Shown here one piece after another: positions 22,001 to 34,450 of a stretch of DNA of 64,000 nucleotides. Under the pieces are notes generated by a model. The model saw only the letters and a list, made by a program, of their open reading frames with translations, had not been told where the DNA came from and ran no database searches. The stretch spans positions 14,815 to 78,814 of the forward strand of contig NMRB01000163.1 in assembly GCA_002633025.1 (NCBI GenBank), written 5' to 3'. Source of the stretch: Notospermus geniculatus (taxonomy: Eukaryota > Nemertea > Pilidiophora > Heteronemertea > Lineidae). Position numbers and translations under genes: made by a program. The first letter of the stretch is position 1. Every line of letters begins with the position of its first letter.

Positions 22001-22342
22001 ATTGTTCTAGCTACTCGATATGTAGATATTCTGAAAGATCGACCATGAAAACATAGGAAAGAATGCTGGTTTTTTAGCAATCGGGCAAAAACTGACTGAG
22101 CTAGGTCACTTTGAAGATCACCATCATGCAACCCAGGTTGTCAAAGGCATTCATGACGTCCCAACTTCAAAGTCACAGAAAGGTATGCTCCACCAAAAAT
22201 AATGAAGCCTACTTTTTTCTCAAAAGCCTGAGTACTTAAGGTTTCCAAAAAACGATATTTCGTCCATGTTGCAATTTGTGGTGGGTTGGCCCTATTTTTG
22301 GCCTAGTTTTACTAGCCTACCTCGCCATACTATACAAACGGG

Positions 22343-24568
22343 GTCGGAGTAAAACCTGGCGTATGGCGAATGGCGAATGACGAGTCACCCAAATAGAAAG
22401 CTAGTTTTGGCTAGGCCTATTAGGCCTTGGCCTGCTACGTTGAGCTTCTTCATACATATACCTTGGAAGAGGCCACTGGTCGGAGGAATAATTCCTAAGG
22501 CAAAGCCTAGACATCCTGTGAAAGTCGGCCATGACAGAAGAAGGGCGATAAACAACCTTGTGCCAACTGCACTGTACAGACGGTAAGCACAGGAGCCAAC
22601 TGTACAAATGCACTAGGCCCCTTAGGCGGAGGTTAATGTTTACCCCTTCTTAACTGTCACGGCCGACTTTCTTAGGATGTTTATTATGTCTATCTCGGCC
22701 CATGACGAACTCGGCCCAGCCTGATTACCAACTCGGCCTGCCGATTCGGCGAAGAGGCAGTAGGCCTACTAGTCCAGTCAAACTAGCGTGAAAAATGGGC
22801 CCAACCCGGCAAAAGTTGCACAGAAATGATATTTACATTTTCATAACCAGGAAGACCCACTGCACATTATACTAAAAGTCCTCCACTGGAATCGCGTGCT
22901 AAATAGGGGAAAACGGTTGCCATAGAAACCATGCACATTTTTTTATCAAAATCTGTCAAATAAATATTTTCTTCGATTTCTTCTCTATTAGAATTTATGA
23001 GATATTTCTTCCTTCGTTAAGAGTTTACACTAGGTGGGGGCCAAGTTATCATGTACAAATGGAACGCAAGTCTTCCATGTTGTTACCATGGCAACACAAT
23101 TTGTTCAATTTTTGGGCAAATTTGGACCAATTTTGAAATTCTTTTTAGAAATATTCCTATTTTTCCCACATTTTATTGGATAACAATATCATATTTGTGT
23201 TAAAAACTTCCCCATTTCTCCTAGTTTTAGAAAATACCAAATATTAATAAAACAACATTTAGCGTGACGAGTAATTAATGCGGGAATGAGACACACCATG
23301 TCAAAAATTAGGCGACATTCTCAGCCGTGACGCAAAATCCGTTTGATTTGAGCGTGTGAATTATAGTGGAACACACAAAAAAGGCATTTTGTAAATCAAA
23401 AAAAAATTGGCACAACTGCAGATATTGATGGGATAGGTATCTATTTTAAAGACAGCTGTCAAATCTTCATGGCAGCCGCCATCTTGGATTTCAAAATGGC
23501 CGCCCCGACCAACACCAATGGCAGTCAGGTGCGAAATGGGCGAAATAGAAGTTACCTGTGATTTTTGCTATGAAATTTGCTGAACTACCTTGATTGATAG
23601 AGAACGGCGTCCTGTACATGCAAAACCTTCCCAACACTTCTGGAAATTTTTTTGACGGAAGTTACGGCCCATTCAATTTTTGGAACTGACATCATCATTG
23701 GACCCGAGAACTGAGCTTTGTACAGGACAATGAGACACGATGTACAGCCAACTTTTGAATGGTTGGATTTACACCCCATAAATGTATTACCAACAGATAG
23801 AAACATGGTGCCTCTGAATCAAATAAGTGTGTTTTTTGTAGTTTTTACCGAGTTACCTAATTGGAAACGGCGATTTTATGTGTTTTGACCCATTTTGTGT
23901 TAATTTACATAAAAAACGTGAGTTCTTATTACATAACTACTGAAAACAATTAAAAACATGCTTATTTGATTAAGAGGCACCATGTTTCTATCTGTTAGTA
24001 ATACATTTATGGGGTGTAAATCCATCCGTTTAAAAGTTAGCTGTACATCGGGTCCCATCGGCCTGTACAAAGCTCAATTCTTGGGTCCAATGATGAAGTC
24101 AGTTCCAAAAATTCAATTGGCCGTAACTACCCCTTAGCACGCAGATCCAAGGGAGGACTTTTGATAAGGGATTGTACTGATAACCCTTCATTCAAAAATG
24201 GCAAAATCATTTCTGTGCAGATTTTACCGGGTAAGACCACTACTTTGACTGGACTATACATCAAACTGAAATTGATATGATTTGTATGCACAAAGACTGT
24301 TCATGTTCAGATCAGACCACCACAGACAAATGTTGACAAATTAATGAGTGTAAGAGTTACAGAGTGCTGGCACAGACATGTACATTGCCAGCACTGGTAT
24401 TTTCCTCGCAGAGTACAGACATAGGCCTGACTGATTTGGACCACTTCTCTTCGAAACCGAGACCGCGTGAGGCATCTCTTTTCATATCTAGTTCAATTTA
24501 GAAGACTGGTCATCCGCCATCCGCCATTCGCTATTCGCCACTCGCCATACGCCAGGTTTTACTCCGAC
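22343..24568. mobile_element. 2.2-kb foldback element with nested foldback
   Basis: Ends are GTCGGAGTAAAACCTGGCGT and its complement, followed by tandem TGGCGAA heptamers. Inner arms 22770-22890 and 24130-24260 also pair (agtccagtcaaa; gcacagaaatgat; aaaagtcctcc). Direct repeats ATACAAACGGG lie at 22332-22342 and 24571-24581 (two bases off the right end), a probable target duplication. A second foldback (about 23640-24140) is nested inside. No coding capacity. Confidence 0.75.
23640..24140. mobile_element. foldback element, ATACATTTATGGGG family, copy 1
   Basis: Arms carry GGAACTGAC..TCATCATTGG, GCTTTGTACAGG, GGATTTACACCCCATAAATG and CAGATAGAAACATGGT in opposite orientation on both sides of an AT-rich centre. 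Further copies are at 24805-25220 and 53730-54115. Confidence 0.85.
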
Positions 24569-24639
24569 GCATACAAACGGGACATTGTATTGTGTTTTGG
24601 TAGCCGGGCATTTTGAATTGAACTATGATTGAAAGCATG

Positions 24640-25375
24640 ATAGTCGGGTCAAAATATGAATGAAATATATGGCCCAAACCCCAAAAAAATTGCAACAAAA
24701 TGTTTTATTGTTTTAAATGCTAAGGTAGACCATACTGGCTCCAGAAAAAAAAGTCTCAGGAAATCTGACCCCGGGAAAGGGGTTAATTTGCAATTTGCAC
24801 TCTGGAACTGACTTTATCATTGGGCCCAAGAACAGAGCTTTGTACACGAGAATGGGAACCAATGTACAACTAACTTATGAACGGTTGGATTTACACCCCA
24901 TAAATGTATTACCAATAGATAGAAACATGGCATCTTAAGCAGACAAGCATATTTTTAATTGTTTTATGTGAGAATAAATGACGTTTTTACGCAAATTTCA
25001 CAGAATGGGTCAAAATACATAAAAATCGCCATTTCCAATAAAGTAACTAGTTAAAAACTACAAAAACATGCTTTTTCGATTAAGAGGCACCATGTTTCTA
25101 TCTGTTTGTAATACATTTATGGGGTGTAAATCCAACCGTTCATAAGTTAGTTGTACATCGGTTCCCATTCTCGTGTACAAAGCTCTGTTCTTGGGCCCAA
25201 TGATAAAGTCAGTTCCAGATTGCAAATTGCAAATTATCCCCGTTCCCGGGGTCAGATTTCCGGAGACTTTTTTTCTGGAGCTCAGTATGGTCTACCTTAG
25301 CATTTAAAACAATAAAACATTTTGTTGCAATTTTTTTTTTGGGGGGGGGGTACAATCTTATATTGACCCGACTAT
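24640..25375. mobile_element. foldback element, ATACATTTATGGGG family, copy 2 with longer arms
   Basis: Outer ends ATAGTCGGGTCAA and TTGACCCGACTAT, then tttattgttttaaatgctaa, ggtagaccatactgg and the inner family arms (24805-24940 / 25085-25220). Arms total about 300 bp each. A poly-T/poly-G run (25330-25350) interrupts the right arm. Confidence 0.85.
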
Positions 25376-25539
25376 GAAATTGATCTGTTTACCAGGTGTT
25401 GGTGTTACTCCAACCACAGTGATTTTGAATAACAATTGGCCTGTTCAACTAGCCAACATTCAGTTCAGGGCATTGATTGGGGATATGTCTAAGGGACCAC
25501 GTCATAGTTGGGTTCACTGGTTGCCAAACATGTGCTGGG

Positions 25540-26563
25540 ATTTGGGACAACAAGAGGCCCATGGGCCTTGCGCTCAGCTGACTATGACTTGGCAACTCAA
25601 GAGGTTGACAGGGGAAAAGTGAGACAAGTACGAATATTTCACCTTTTAATGGCGAGTACCTTTAGTTTGATACCAAACATGACTACCTTGGTTCAACTAA
25701 TCTTTAAGTAGGTCACTAGGTCATGGAAGTAGGTCAGATCAAATCTACACTTCATTACCTTTAGTTTGATACCAAACATGATTACCTTGGTTCAACTAGT
25801 CTTTAAGTAGGTCACTAGGTCATGGAAGTANTTAAGTACTGCTCTGTGTACTTTTTTATACGCAACCTGGCCCAGATTGGTCAATTACTGGTGTGTAACC
25901 TAAGAAAAGATGCTGCGGTTACATGGTCTTGGAGGTGGATGGACTGCACCTGAATGAACCCGAGAGAGGCATGCATAGCAATGATCGTGATCGAGGAAAC
26001 CGTTACGTTCAGTCCTCAGTTCCTTATTATTCCTTGTTCTATTATTAATAAAAGTGATTTATTTATTTATTTATTTATTATATATTCGTGGGTTTACAAC
26101 AAATAAAGCATATAAAAACGTAAATCGTAACAGAACGTAACAAGAGGCCCATGGGCCTGGCGCTCAGCTGACAGTTGACTTGAGGTGTAGTTGTAGGTGT
26201 AATGAAGCATGTTAAAGGAGAGGTGGAACTGTAAACTGACTGGGGGTCCAATGGATTTTATTACCGGTATAAAAAACAAAGAGCATGACACCTTGGCTCA
26301 ACTGGTCTTGAAATTAAGTAGGTCACTAGGTCATGGAAGTACATGTAGGTCAGTTCAAACCTACACTTCATTACCTTTAGTTTAGTGACTGCCTTGATAC
26401 CAAACATGACTACCTTGGCTCAACTGGTCTTTAAGTAGGTCACTAGGTCATGGAAGTAGGTCAGTTCAAACCTACACTTCATTACCTTTAGTTTGATACC
26501 AAACATGACTACCTTGGTCCAACTGGTCTTTAAGTAGGTCACTAGGTCATGGAAGTAGGTCAG
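25540..26563 (+). repeat. family B 5' ends with tandem 98-bp units
   Basis: Two family B 5' ends (AACAAGAGGCCCATGGGCCT then GCGCTCAGCTGAC) occur at about 25548 and 26141. Units of 98-116 bp (aagtaggtcactaggtcatg, ttcattacctttagtttgat, accaaacatgactacc) recur at 25706, 25804, 26316, 26432 and 26531. An N sits at 25831. The array runs up to the first visible helicase exon. A TTTA-type microsatellite lies at 26058-26080. Confidence 0.8.
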
Positions 26564-28847
26564 TACCTATGGAATTCCTGCGGTGTATATTGGCGAAAAG
26601 AGCACCTATACCAAATCCGAACTCGAGGTTGGAAAGTACAGGTAAGTAGGGCCTAAACAAGTGTCAGCCAAGTGCTTTAGGGCAGGCTGAGTGAGGGCTG
26701 GTCATCATCATCATACGTAGAGGCCTGCATGCAGTGCAGTTGTCATACAATGTACATGTACATAGGTCTATAGCATTATAGGCCTATGTCCTACATTGTA
26801 TGAGGCCTTCACATAGCCCAATTCTAATCTAAGGCCTATTATGCAGCAGGCCATGCCGTCGGTTTTCATTAGTCGCACAGTGACTTGTCAGAGTTGGTGA
26901 GGAGTCCTAACACCAGGTTGCCCTGGATGATGCAGGGGTACGAGTGAGGGGGTACGAGTTGACTCGAGTACGAGTTGACCAGCTTCCCTGTATGTGTACA
27001 GTATTTGTACAACCAAACTGTAGGCCCTATCAGCAACTATAGATCCAACTCGAACAAAGTTGTAAAAATGTATTTTATCTAGATGAACAAAAATATAGAT
27101 GTAGACCTAAAAATGTACAACATAAGCCAACACTACTTAGAGTTAACACTAATTTACCCTTGCATGACTAGTACAGACCACATTTTTTTGTTTTTACAGA
27201 TATATTCTGGGAAACCCAGAACAATTCCTGACAGACACTGATATTTGGAGTCTTCTAAGAAAACAGTACTATGCGACTCATGTTCATACCATTGTCTTTG
27301 ATGAAGTACACACTGCTGTCTCATGGTAAGCACACTGCCAACTCTGGTAATTGCCCTTGTCTTTGTTACGCACCGTTGCCTGATTTGCAAGCAACATGAT
27401 CAGTGCTGTTTTTACCACTGTCCAAAAGTGACTTCAGTGCAATGAATGATTGTTGGGAACATTAGGTGAAGGTCTAGTTTGAAACTTCAACTTTTTGGAG
27501 AACCAAATTATGCCAAAGTGGCACAAATATTAGAAAAAAAGGTTGATGTGTCCTCACACAAGGTTGACATGTCCTCACACCTTCACCTTGCTATGGAAAC
27601 TTAGTGTTTGTTAAAATTGGCTTCGGTGCTTTTTTGTAAAACATCTGAAAAATGGGCACTGTTTTGTTTCATTTTATAGGGGCCTCAGCAATGAAAGCAA
27701 ACCTGCTTTCCGAGAATATTTCAGTAGAGTTGGAGACCTGCGGGCCATTTTTCCGGACAAACCTATGCTCTGCCTGACTGCCACAGCAAGCAAGACTACA
27801 CAAAGTAAAATAAAGGAGTTGTTCAACTTGAAGGATGCAAAGCTGATTGCCCTGTCTCCGGATAGAAAGAATATTCGTCTTGCACTTCACAGAGTCAAGG
27901 ATGTATCATGCTTTGACTGGCTGCTGAAACTAATGGAGACACCAGAGAATTGCCCAAGGACTATTGTGTATTGCAGAAGGTTTAGAGACTGTTCCAGAGT
28001 ATATCAGGAATTTTGCTTGAAATTCGGGAAAAATCCTGTGGATCTGAAGAGCAGGATTTTTGATATGGTACATTCAAAAACACCACAAGTAGTCAAAGAT
28101 CACATTTGTAGTGAACTTCTTGCAGGTGACTCAAAATTGCGAGTCGTAATTGCGACAAAGGTACTTGGCATGGGTTTGGATGTGAAGTGTGACTGTGTCA
28201 TCCAATATGGGCCACCAGCAACAATGGATGACTACCTTCAACAGATCGGTAGAGCAGGGCGTAATGAGTCCACCCAAGCCCATGCTATTCTCTTGTTTCA
28301 TGGAAAACAGATGAGGAACCTTGATTCATCCATATCAATGTTTTTGAAGACAACAGATAAATGTCTGCGTGCTGTGGCACTGGCCGACTACACTGATGAT
28401 TTACCAAGTGAATTTTCACCCAAGCATTTATGCTGCTCTGTCTGTGCATTGAACTGTGATTGTGATAGATGTGATGAGGATAAAAATGGCTATGAGCTAT
28501 TTTCTGCTGATGTCCTTGTGCCAGAGCCCGAACTAATGCAGAGACATGTGAATGATGAGGACAGGCAGCTTGTTGCTAATGAGCTCTATATTTTGAAAGC
28601 ACAACTCGATAGTGATTTTCTTGCATCTGGCCCAATGTACCATGAACCTGGACTTAGTCATGGTCTCACTCCAGATACCATTCATTCTGTTATGGAGGAG
28701 CTAGAACATCTCTTCAGTGTTGACGATGTCATTTCAGTATGCAACATCGCCAAATATGAAACTGCATGCTGTGTTGTTGCCATTTTGTCAGATGTGTTCA
28801 GTGACATGGACAGCGATTTAGCTGTTGATGATGACATTGTATATTAG
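26564..28847 (+). CDS. RecQ-family DNA helicase, 5'-incomplete (3 exons visible)
   Basis: ATP-dependent 3'-5' DNA helicase of the RecQ group, probably nuclear and transposon-linked. Exons are 26564-26641, 27200-27325 and 27680-28847, with donors gtaagt and gtaagc, acceptors tttttacag and tttatag, and consistent phases. Exon 1 carries GIPAVYIGE; exon 2 the GNPEQFL segment and a Walker B box VFDEVHTAVSWG (DEVH in place of DEAH); exon 3 LTATAS (motif III), TIVYCRRFRDC (IV), VIATKVLGMGLDV (V), QIGRAGRNE (VI), then a cysteine cluster CCSVCALNCDCDRC like a RecQ zinc site. The Walker A exon is not visible; a repeat array lies directly upstream. There is no HRDC domain. It converges with the transposase-like gene at 29354-34417. 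Confidence 0.85.
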
Positions 28848-29353
28848 CTCAACGCAAATCATTTCTGGAGATGCTCTTGACATTCATGGCATGGGATTCA
28901 GACACACGATTTGATTGACCACTGCTGGAATCCGGAATCCATTTCACATGCACGTGTAAGAAATGTACCGGTAGTTCAGTATGTTCAAGGGAGTGATATG
29001 CGGCAGTCTGCGAGAAAACCCAACCATGATCATGGCATAAATGAAAACATGAAACTATTGTCTCGATCAATATCAGATTGCATTTGTGACCTGTCACTTC
29101 AAATCAGGTATTAAGTTACACGAGATATGAACCAAAATAACTCCAGATGATAAGGAAGAAATGAAATCAATCAGATTTCACAAAAGACAGACAATATGCC
29201 CAGGCCTACTGAAATTGACAAAATGTTGGTCTCAACTCAACCTGCCAACTTCAGAGTGGCTTAATACCTGATTTAACGTGACAGGTTACATTTATCAACA
29301 TCACATTTGTCTGTATCTTTCGTATTTTGCCAAATATGTCTGAGAAGAGACGT
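28848..29353. other. convergent intergenic spacer
   Basis: About 500 bp separates the stop of the helicase (28847) from the stop of the minus-strand gene (29354). Nothing else is recognised; it should hold both 3' UTRs. Confidence 0.5.
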
Positions 29354-32300
29354 TTACATTTCAGCATATGCTCTTTGCTTCTGTTTTGTGATCCATTTCT
29401 GAACAGCCAGCAAGTTGACATTCTGAAGTAGGTCTGGTGCCATGTTTGGGAATGTTTCATGTTCTCTTCCTGGCATATAACATAAAATTCTGTTTTCAAC
29501 CAGACAGTCAACCACAGATTTGACATCTTCCTTGGTCTTGGCTCTGGCGTGTTTGCCACCCTTGGTATCTTCCTCAATCAATTCGGACACTGTTTTGATG
29601 CATTTGGCTGCAGTTCTTGCCGCAGAGTACGAAACATTTGCACCCATGGCACGTATGCATTCCTTGACTTTCTTGACATGTATCTCAACAAGGTTATCGT
29701 TGGCAATGCAGCACCTTGTACCACCATTTATGTTCACAGAAATGTTATTTCTGTAGATGTGACGTTCCGATTCAGAAAGTAAAGCCAAATCATAGGCCAG
29801 CATGCGCCATGACCATAGGCGATACTTGACATGCTTTCCTATGTCAAAGTGCAGCATAAGGAACTTCAGGTTTCGGAAAAGCCTGTTCCCATCCCCCATT
29901 TTGAAACAGTCTCGTGTATCACGGAAGAGCAAAGCAATTTTCATGAAGGCACTTGCATAATTGTACTTTCCATCCAGTTTGGCTTGTTCCTCCTTTGTTC
30001 TTGGAGAAACTATTTCTATGTCAACCAAGTGCTTGCGCTTCAAATGACTTTTCATCCATCCAAGTGAGTTGTAGGATTTGCTACAACCATCAAAGTTGCA
30101 GACATATCTGCCCTCCCTGTGTACATAGTTTCCCTCACTGGCATCAAAATCCATTCGTTCATCCACAGCAGAATCTGTCAGAAACAGAGAATCTACAACT
30201 TGTGATGCAATATCTCTGATGTAAGCCAACTTCTTCTCCTTGTCGCAGATATCCAACAATGGTGGTAAAGTTGGTGTTTCTTCCAATGACTTCACATTGA
30301 AGACTGACAAACAACTAGCGACAATGTGAGCATCCAGAATATCGTCGACAAAATGTCTGCATGCATTGTAGCCAGTTGTCATGTCCAATTTGACATCCTT
30401 CCTCTCAAGGAGAACCTTCAGGTTGTACAATGTGCCCTGGTCTTTCACACTCGACTTCGAGTAAAAATACTCCATTATGTATTTGCATGTGTTCATGCAG
30501 AGGTGTAATCCTTCAGTCCTATGAATAATTCCCTTCAAACAATCAGATTCCGTGGTGCCATTCTGCATATCAAGTTGGGCTTGGTATGCCCGCTCATTGG
30601 TAAGTTCATCCCCACCAAAGATTAATCTGTCATTCTCTGTATTTCCATCTGATGGTGTGAATTGATGTACCTCCTGGAGAATCTCAATCATCTCATCAGC
30701 TTTGTTTTCACTCTTTTCCAATAAGTCAAGCACTTGGAATGATGACTTCGCTGACATTTCTCTCACAAAATCATGAGGGATGAATTCAGGGAGAGCATCT
30801 CTGAAGTTCTGGAGCCAAGGGATGTGGTTGACCAGGACTTCCATGACATGAAATATGAAACTATGTCTGAGAGACTGAGAATCCTCTGTTGTTGGCAGAA
30901 ACTCCTCATTTGGCACATCCAGTATATTCCTCCGAGGACGTACCTGGGAGAGTCCAAGTGGAGGCTGGACTCTCAACTCACAACATAGAAGAAGAAACCA
31001 GTGGATGTCTTGACCTCTGTGTAACTTGGACATATGATGGGTCTTCACAGTATGGTCTAGGTTATCCCCCAAAATATCCCAAGCTGGATATTTTGCTGAC
31101 AGTGTATCAATCAAGGCAGCTGTAACAGTGGAAGGGGGCGGATCCTGTCTAAAAATCCAAGTGACAAATTCAAATGACTCATATTTTCGAAGTGAGAAGA
31201 TTTTGACTGGTTCCATGTACACCTTCAACACTGTGCACGTTTCCAACATTTCAGCCCTTGCTGAGATACCTTCCTCAATCTGCTGGTCGTGGTGCTTTAC
31301 AATTTCTTGTTTCTTAGCCAAAATAGATGGTGCAGTAACAGTTAAACCCAGTTTTCGACATTTTCGTAGGGTGGAATCTGTTGCACCTCCAAAGTCCAAC
31401 AGCAATGAAATGATGTACATAACTGACGAAAGGTGAACGTTTCGCTGATGCAACAAAACGGAACATGCCACATACATTGCACGCTTATTAACAGTTGTTA
31501 AAGGCCTTTCTATGTTTTCAAATATGTGTACATTGCGTTTGCCTAATACTGTCTCCAAAATCTGAACAAGAAGTCCTGCCCGATCTTTGAGATGTTCAAC
31601 CAAACTATCGATGTCAAAGTTGATGAGGTCTTCTACTGAGCTGAGGCGGAATGTTGATGGATTGGCGGTGGCGCACAGTGCTTTACACTCATCATCTAAT
31701 GCCGATAATACAGTAGTCGTCATTAGTTCCCTAAAAAAAATGTTTCAAAATTATACAGGAGTTAATGAATTGCTGTACGATGCAATGGCAACTGAAAAAT
31801 GACCACTTGCATTGTTGCAACCTTTTTTTGCATTGTTTCGTACTCAATGAAACACTCTATCATTTCTATTCAATTAGAAGTATGTTTCTTTGTTGAAAAT
31901 TTTAAAAGGTTAAAGTTAGATTTAATACCTGTATTCACCATTCTTTGATACAGCATTTATCACCTGCTTTCGCCCACGGTCTCCAACTGCAACAAGTCCC
32001 CTTGCAATTGAAACCTCTGTTACAGCTTCAGGACCCAGGTATCTAACTCTTGGCTTTCCTCCTTGATACTGAACAATCACCTGTAATTGAAGGAGACTGG
32101 TTATGTGTAGGGGTATTTGGACTGGGTGGAAGCTTTGAGATTTGCAGATGAGAGTGACCAGGATCAAGGTAAGTTGATTGGAATACACTAGGTCTATTAC
32201 AATTTGAAATGGCCTGCACTGTGGGCTTGAAAACAAATGATAAAGTAGAAATAAACATTTACTCTCAAATACCACTTGTAGTTTCAAAGGATATGCATTT

Positions 32301-34417
32301 ACCTACCTTGGCTGAAAAATTCTCTTCCTTCGAGGTGACCTGTTTTGGTATTCCTTTCATTCCGTGTGTTCTTTGGATTCCAACAGAAGATTTTGGAAGA
32401 GTGGATTCTGTACTTGGCTGAAACAAATCATTGGTATCACATTAGACTTCAGGCAAACTCAAGATAATTAAAGAAGTGGAAAAATTTTCCTTGGGGCAGC
32501 CTTATTCAAAGTAGTGACATATTTGATGTACATGTATTTCTGAATGATCCATTATCAGTAATCAGTGTAAAGACAATGCACAGGTTGGTAATGTCCTGGT
32601 ACACATTTTAAATGCAATGTGCTTTGTATTATCCCTTTAAAACAAATCAGTGACAACTAGCTTTGACTTACCAATTCAGAATCAATTTAAATCGACGAGC
32701 AGTCAGATCATTTTAAACGTGATTTGTTTTAACAATTCATAGTAGCATCCACACTGGAATGAGATTTAAAACCTTACGTAACTTGTTAGTATTTGAACAG
32801 GAGATGTAATAACAAAAAAGCAAGTAAAACAAAATTATCTGTGTTCCATGTAAATAAGAATTTCTCCAGTCATGCCAGTGCACATGTATTGAACATACAT
32901 GTATAAGTTGATACATGTACATGTAGGAAACACAGGTAATTTTTGAACAGCAACAGCAACAGCAGCTTAGTGCCAGGAACAGCATGCAGGCAAATATGCA
33001 AAGCATCGATAAACAACAACGAAAAACTTGTAACTGAATTGAAACTGAGTTGTAAAACAAGGTCACATAAAAATAAAGCAGAGATTGATAATTCCTTTGT
33101 GTTTCATGGGTATGTAGTTTAGGGTACTGGAAAAGTAATTCACTGTGCTCAAGGACTTCAGATGCTAATTAATGATCAACAACAAACTGCTTTATCATTG
33201 TCTGACCTTTTTGTGTCATGCATGCAGCTTTTGAAACAATGAAATTATTCAGGAAAATGTTGAGGAACCTACCACTTCATCCATAATCAAGCTTCTTCGG
33301 CTGCTTTTCCCACTTGCTGGGGAAGATGCCATTCGAGTTGCAGATACATTCCTCTGGAATATGCACTTGGTTATATAGCACTGATAAGATATTGCAAAAA
33401 TTACCAAGATAGGTTGGGTTGTTTAAATTGTGGAACCTACAAAACTGTCACTTAACATCACCAACTGAGCCATCACGCAGGTCTTGCATAATTATGTAAT
33501 AGTACATTCCAACATCAAAGTGCTGTGAAACTTACCTTTGGTGGGGTGACAGGAACTGGAATCTTGCTTGGTGTGGGTGGAGCGTGACAAATATCGACAG
33601 CCTTTTGCATGACCTGCTGCCTTCCCATTGGGCTGGTGAAAGGCTTTCCTGCTTGTGTCTCTGACATTGTTGTGGGCATGGACGGCGGGACGACAGGAAT
33701 TGGAATCTTGCTTGGTGTATGCATGGCAGTATCAAAACGTGCTATTTTGGTTGCCTTTTTTGGTGTTGCACCAGAGGTGACATATATCCGTTTTGCTTTT
33801 GGCACTAGGCCTACCGGCATCGGCCTATGCCCCGACCCTGTGGCCACTGTGAGTGTGGGCATAGCCATCGGCTGATCTCCAAGTCCAACAGGAAGCTTAG
33901 GCCTTATAATAGGCCTGTGGTGGCTATGAATGAAGCTGGAAGTGGAAGACTTGCTGCTTGTGCTGCCATGGCTGCTGCTATAGTAGTGGGCCTGACTGGC
34001 AGATGGATCGGCATGATGAGGCTGTTGAATTTGACTAAGAGGCCTACGCGGCATATGGATCGGGATAGGCCTACGTGGCCTGCTGGCTTGATAACTGGAT
34101 TTTAATGCCTGTACTTGAGTATTTACCTCCGTAGCAAAAGTCTGTAGTCGCTCTTGGGCCCTAGCCAGTCTATTTAATGCATTGGTGCATGTGCTGCACA
34201 CGTAAACAGTCGTGCCAGATGGCGCAGACTGCACAGCATCATGCAACGAAACGTCCACCGTTTCAATTGTTTTCAGCAAATCTTTGCCCGCAGGCCCATT
34301 TAAACACCGTTTCCCTCGGGAATGTCCACTTCTTTTGCTAAGATCCTTCCCACAAACATGACAAAGTTCGCAAGAAATGCACGATAAATCCTGCAAATTG
34401 ACAGCGGCGGACGCCAT
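29354..34417 (-). CDS. DUF6589-type transposase-like protein, 5 exons, about 1,200 aa
   Basis: Spliced minus-strand gene, exons 34417-33536, 33353-33273, 32417-32307, 32080-31929 and 31730-29354. All junctions are GT-AG and all phases agree, giving 1,200 codons. The N-terminal exon has a cysteine/histidine zinc-binding region (CELCHVCGKDL ... VYVCSTC), then a low-complexity S/P/H-rich linker. The large last exon shows family motifs I associate with DUF6589 proteins: GDNLDHTVKTHHM, DIHWF, IPHDFVREMSAKS, IFGGDELTNERA, KDQGTLYNLKVLL, a C2H2 finger CNFDGCSKSYN..HLKRKH and NGGTRCCIANDNLVEIHVKK. Such proteins are thought to be transposases of DNA elements. The gene converges with a RecQ-like helicase, suggesting one element. 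The start at 34417 has a good context (CAAAATGGCGTCC); ATG 34429 is an in-frame alternative. Confidence 0.85.
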
Positions 34418-34430
34418 TTTGGTGATCATG
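34400..34430 (-). promoter_or_regulatory. YY1/TISU-like start context
   Basis: The minus strand around the chosen start reads CACCAAAATGGCGTCCGCC, close to the AAGATGGCGGC element that in animals binds YY1 and directs initiation from very short leaders. Upstream is TCACATGATC, an E-box-like palindrome. Confidence 0.35.
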
Positions 34431-34450
34431 TGACCAGCATCATCCCGTTG

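Noticed and set aside
26094-26291. Minus-strand 65-codon frame with SLFFIPVIKS
   Set aside because: Lies in tandem repeats of family B; no family resemblance.
29520-31436. Several plus-strand frames of 60-110 codons
   Set aside because: Antisense shadows of the DUF6589-type gene, whose exon structure and phases are consistent.
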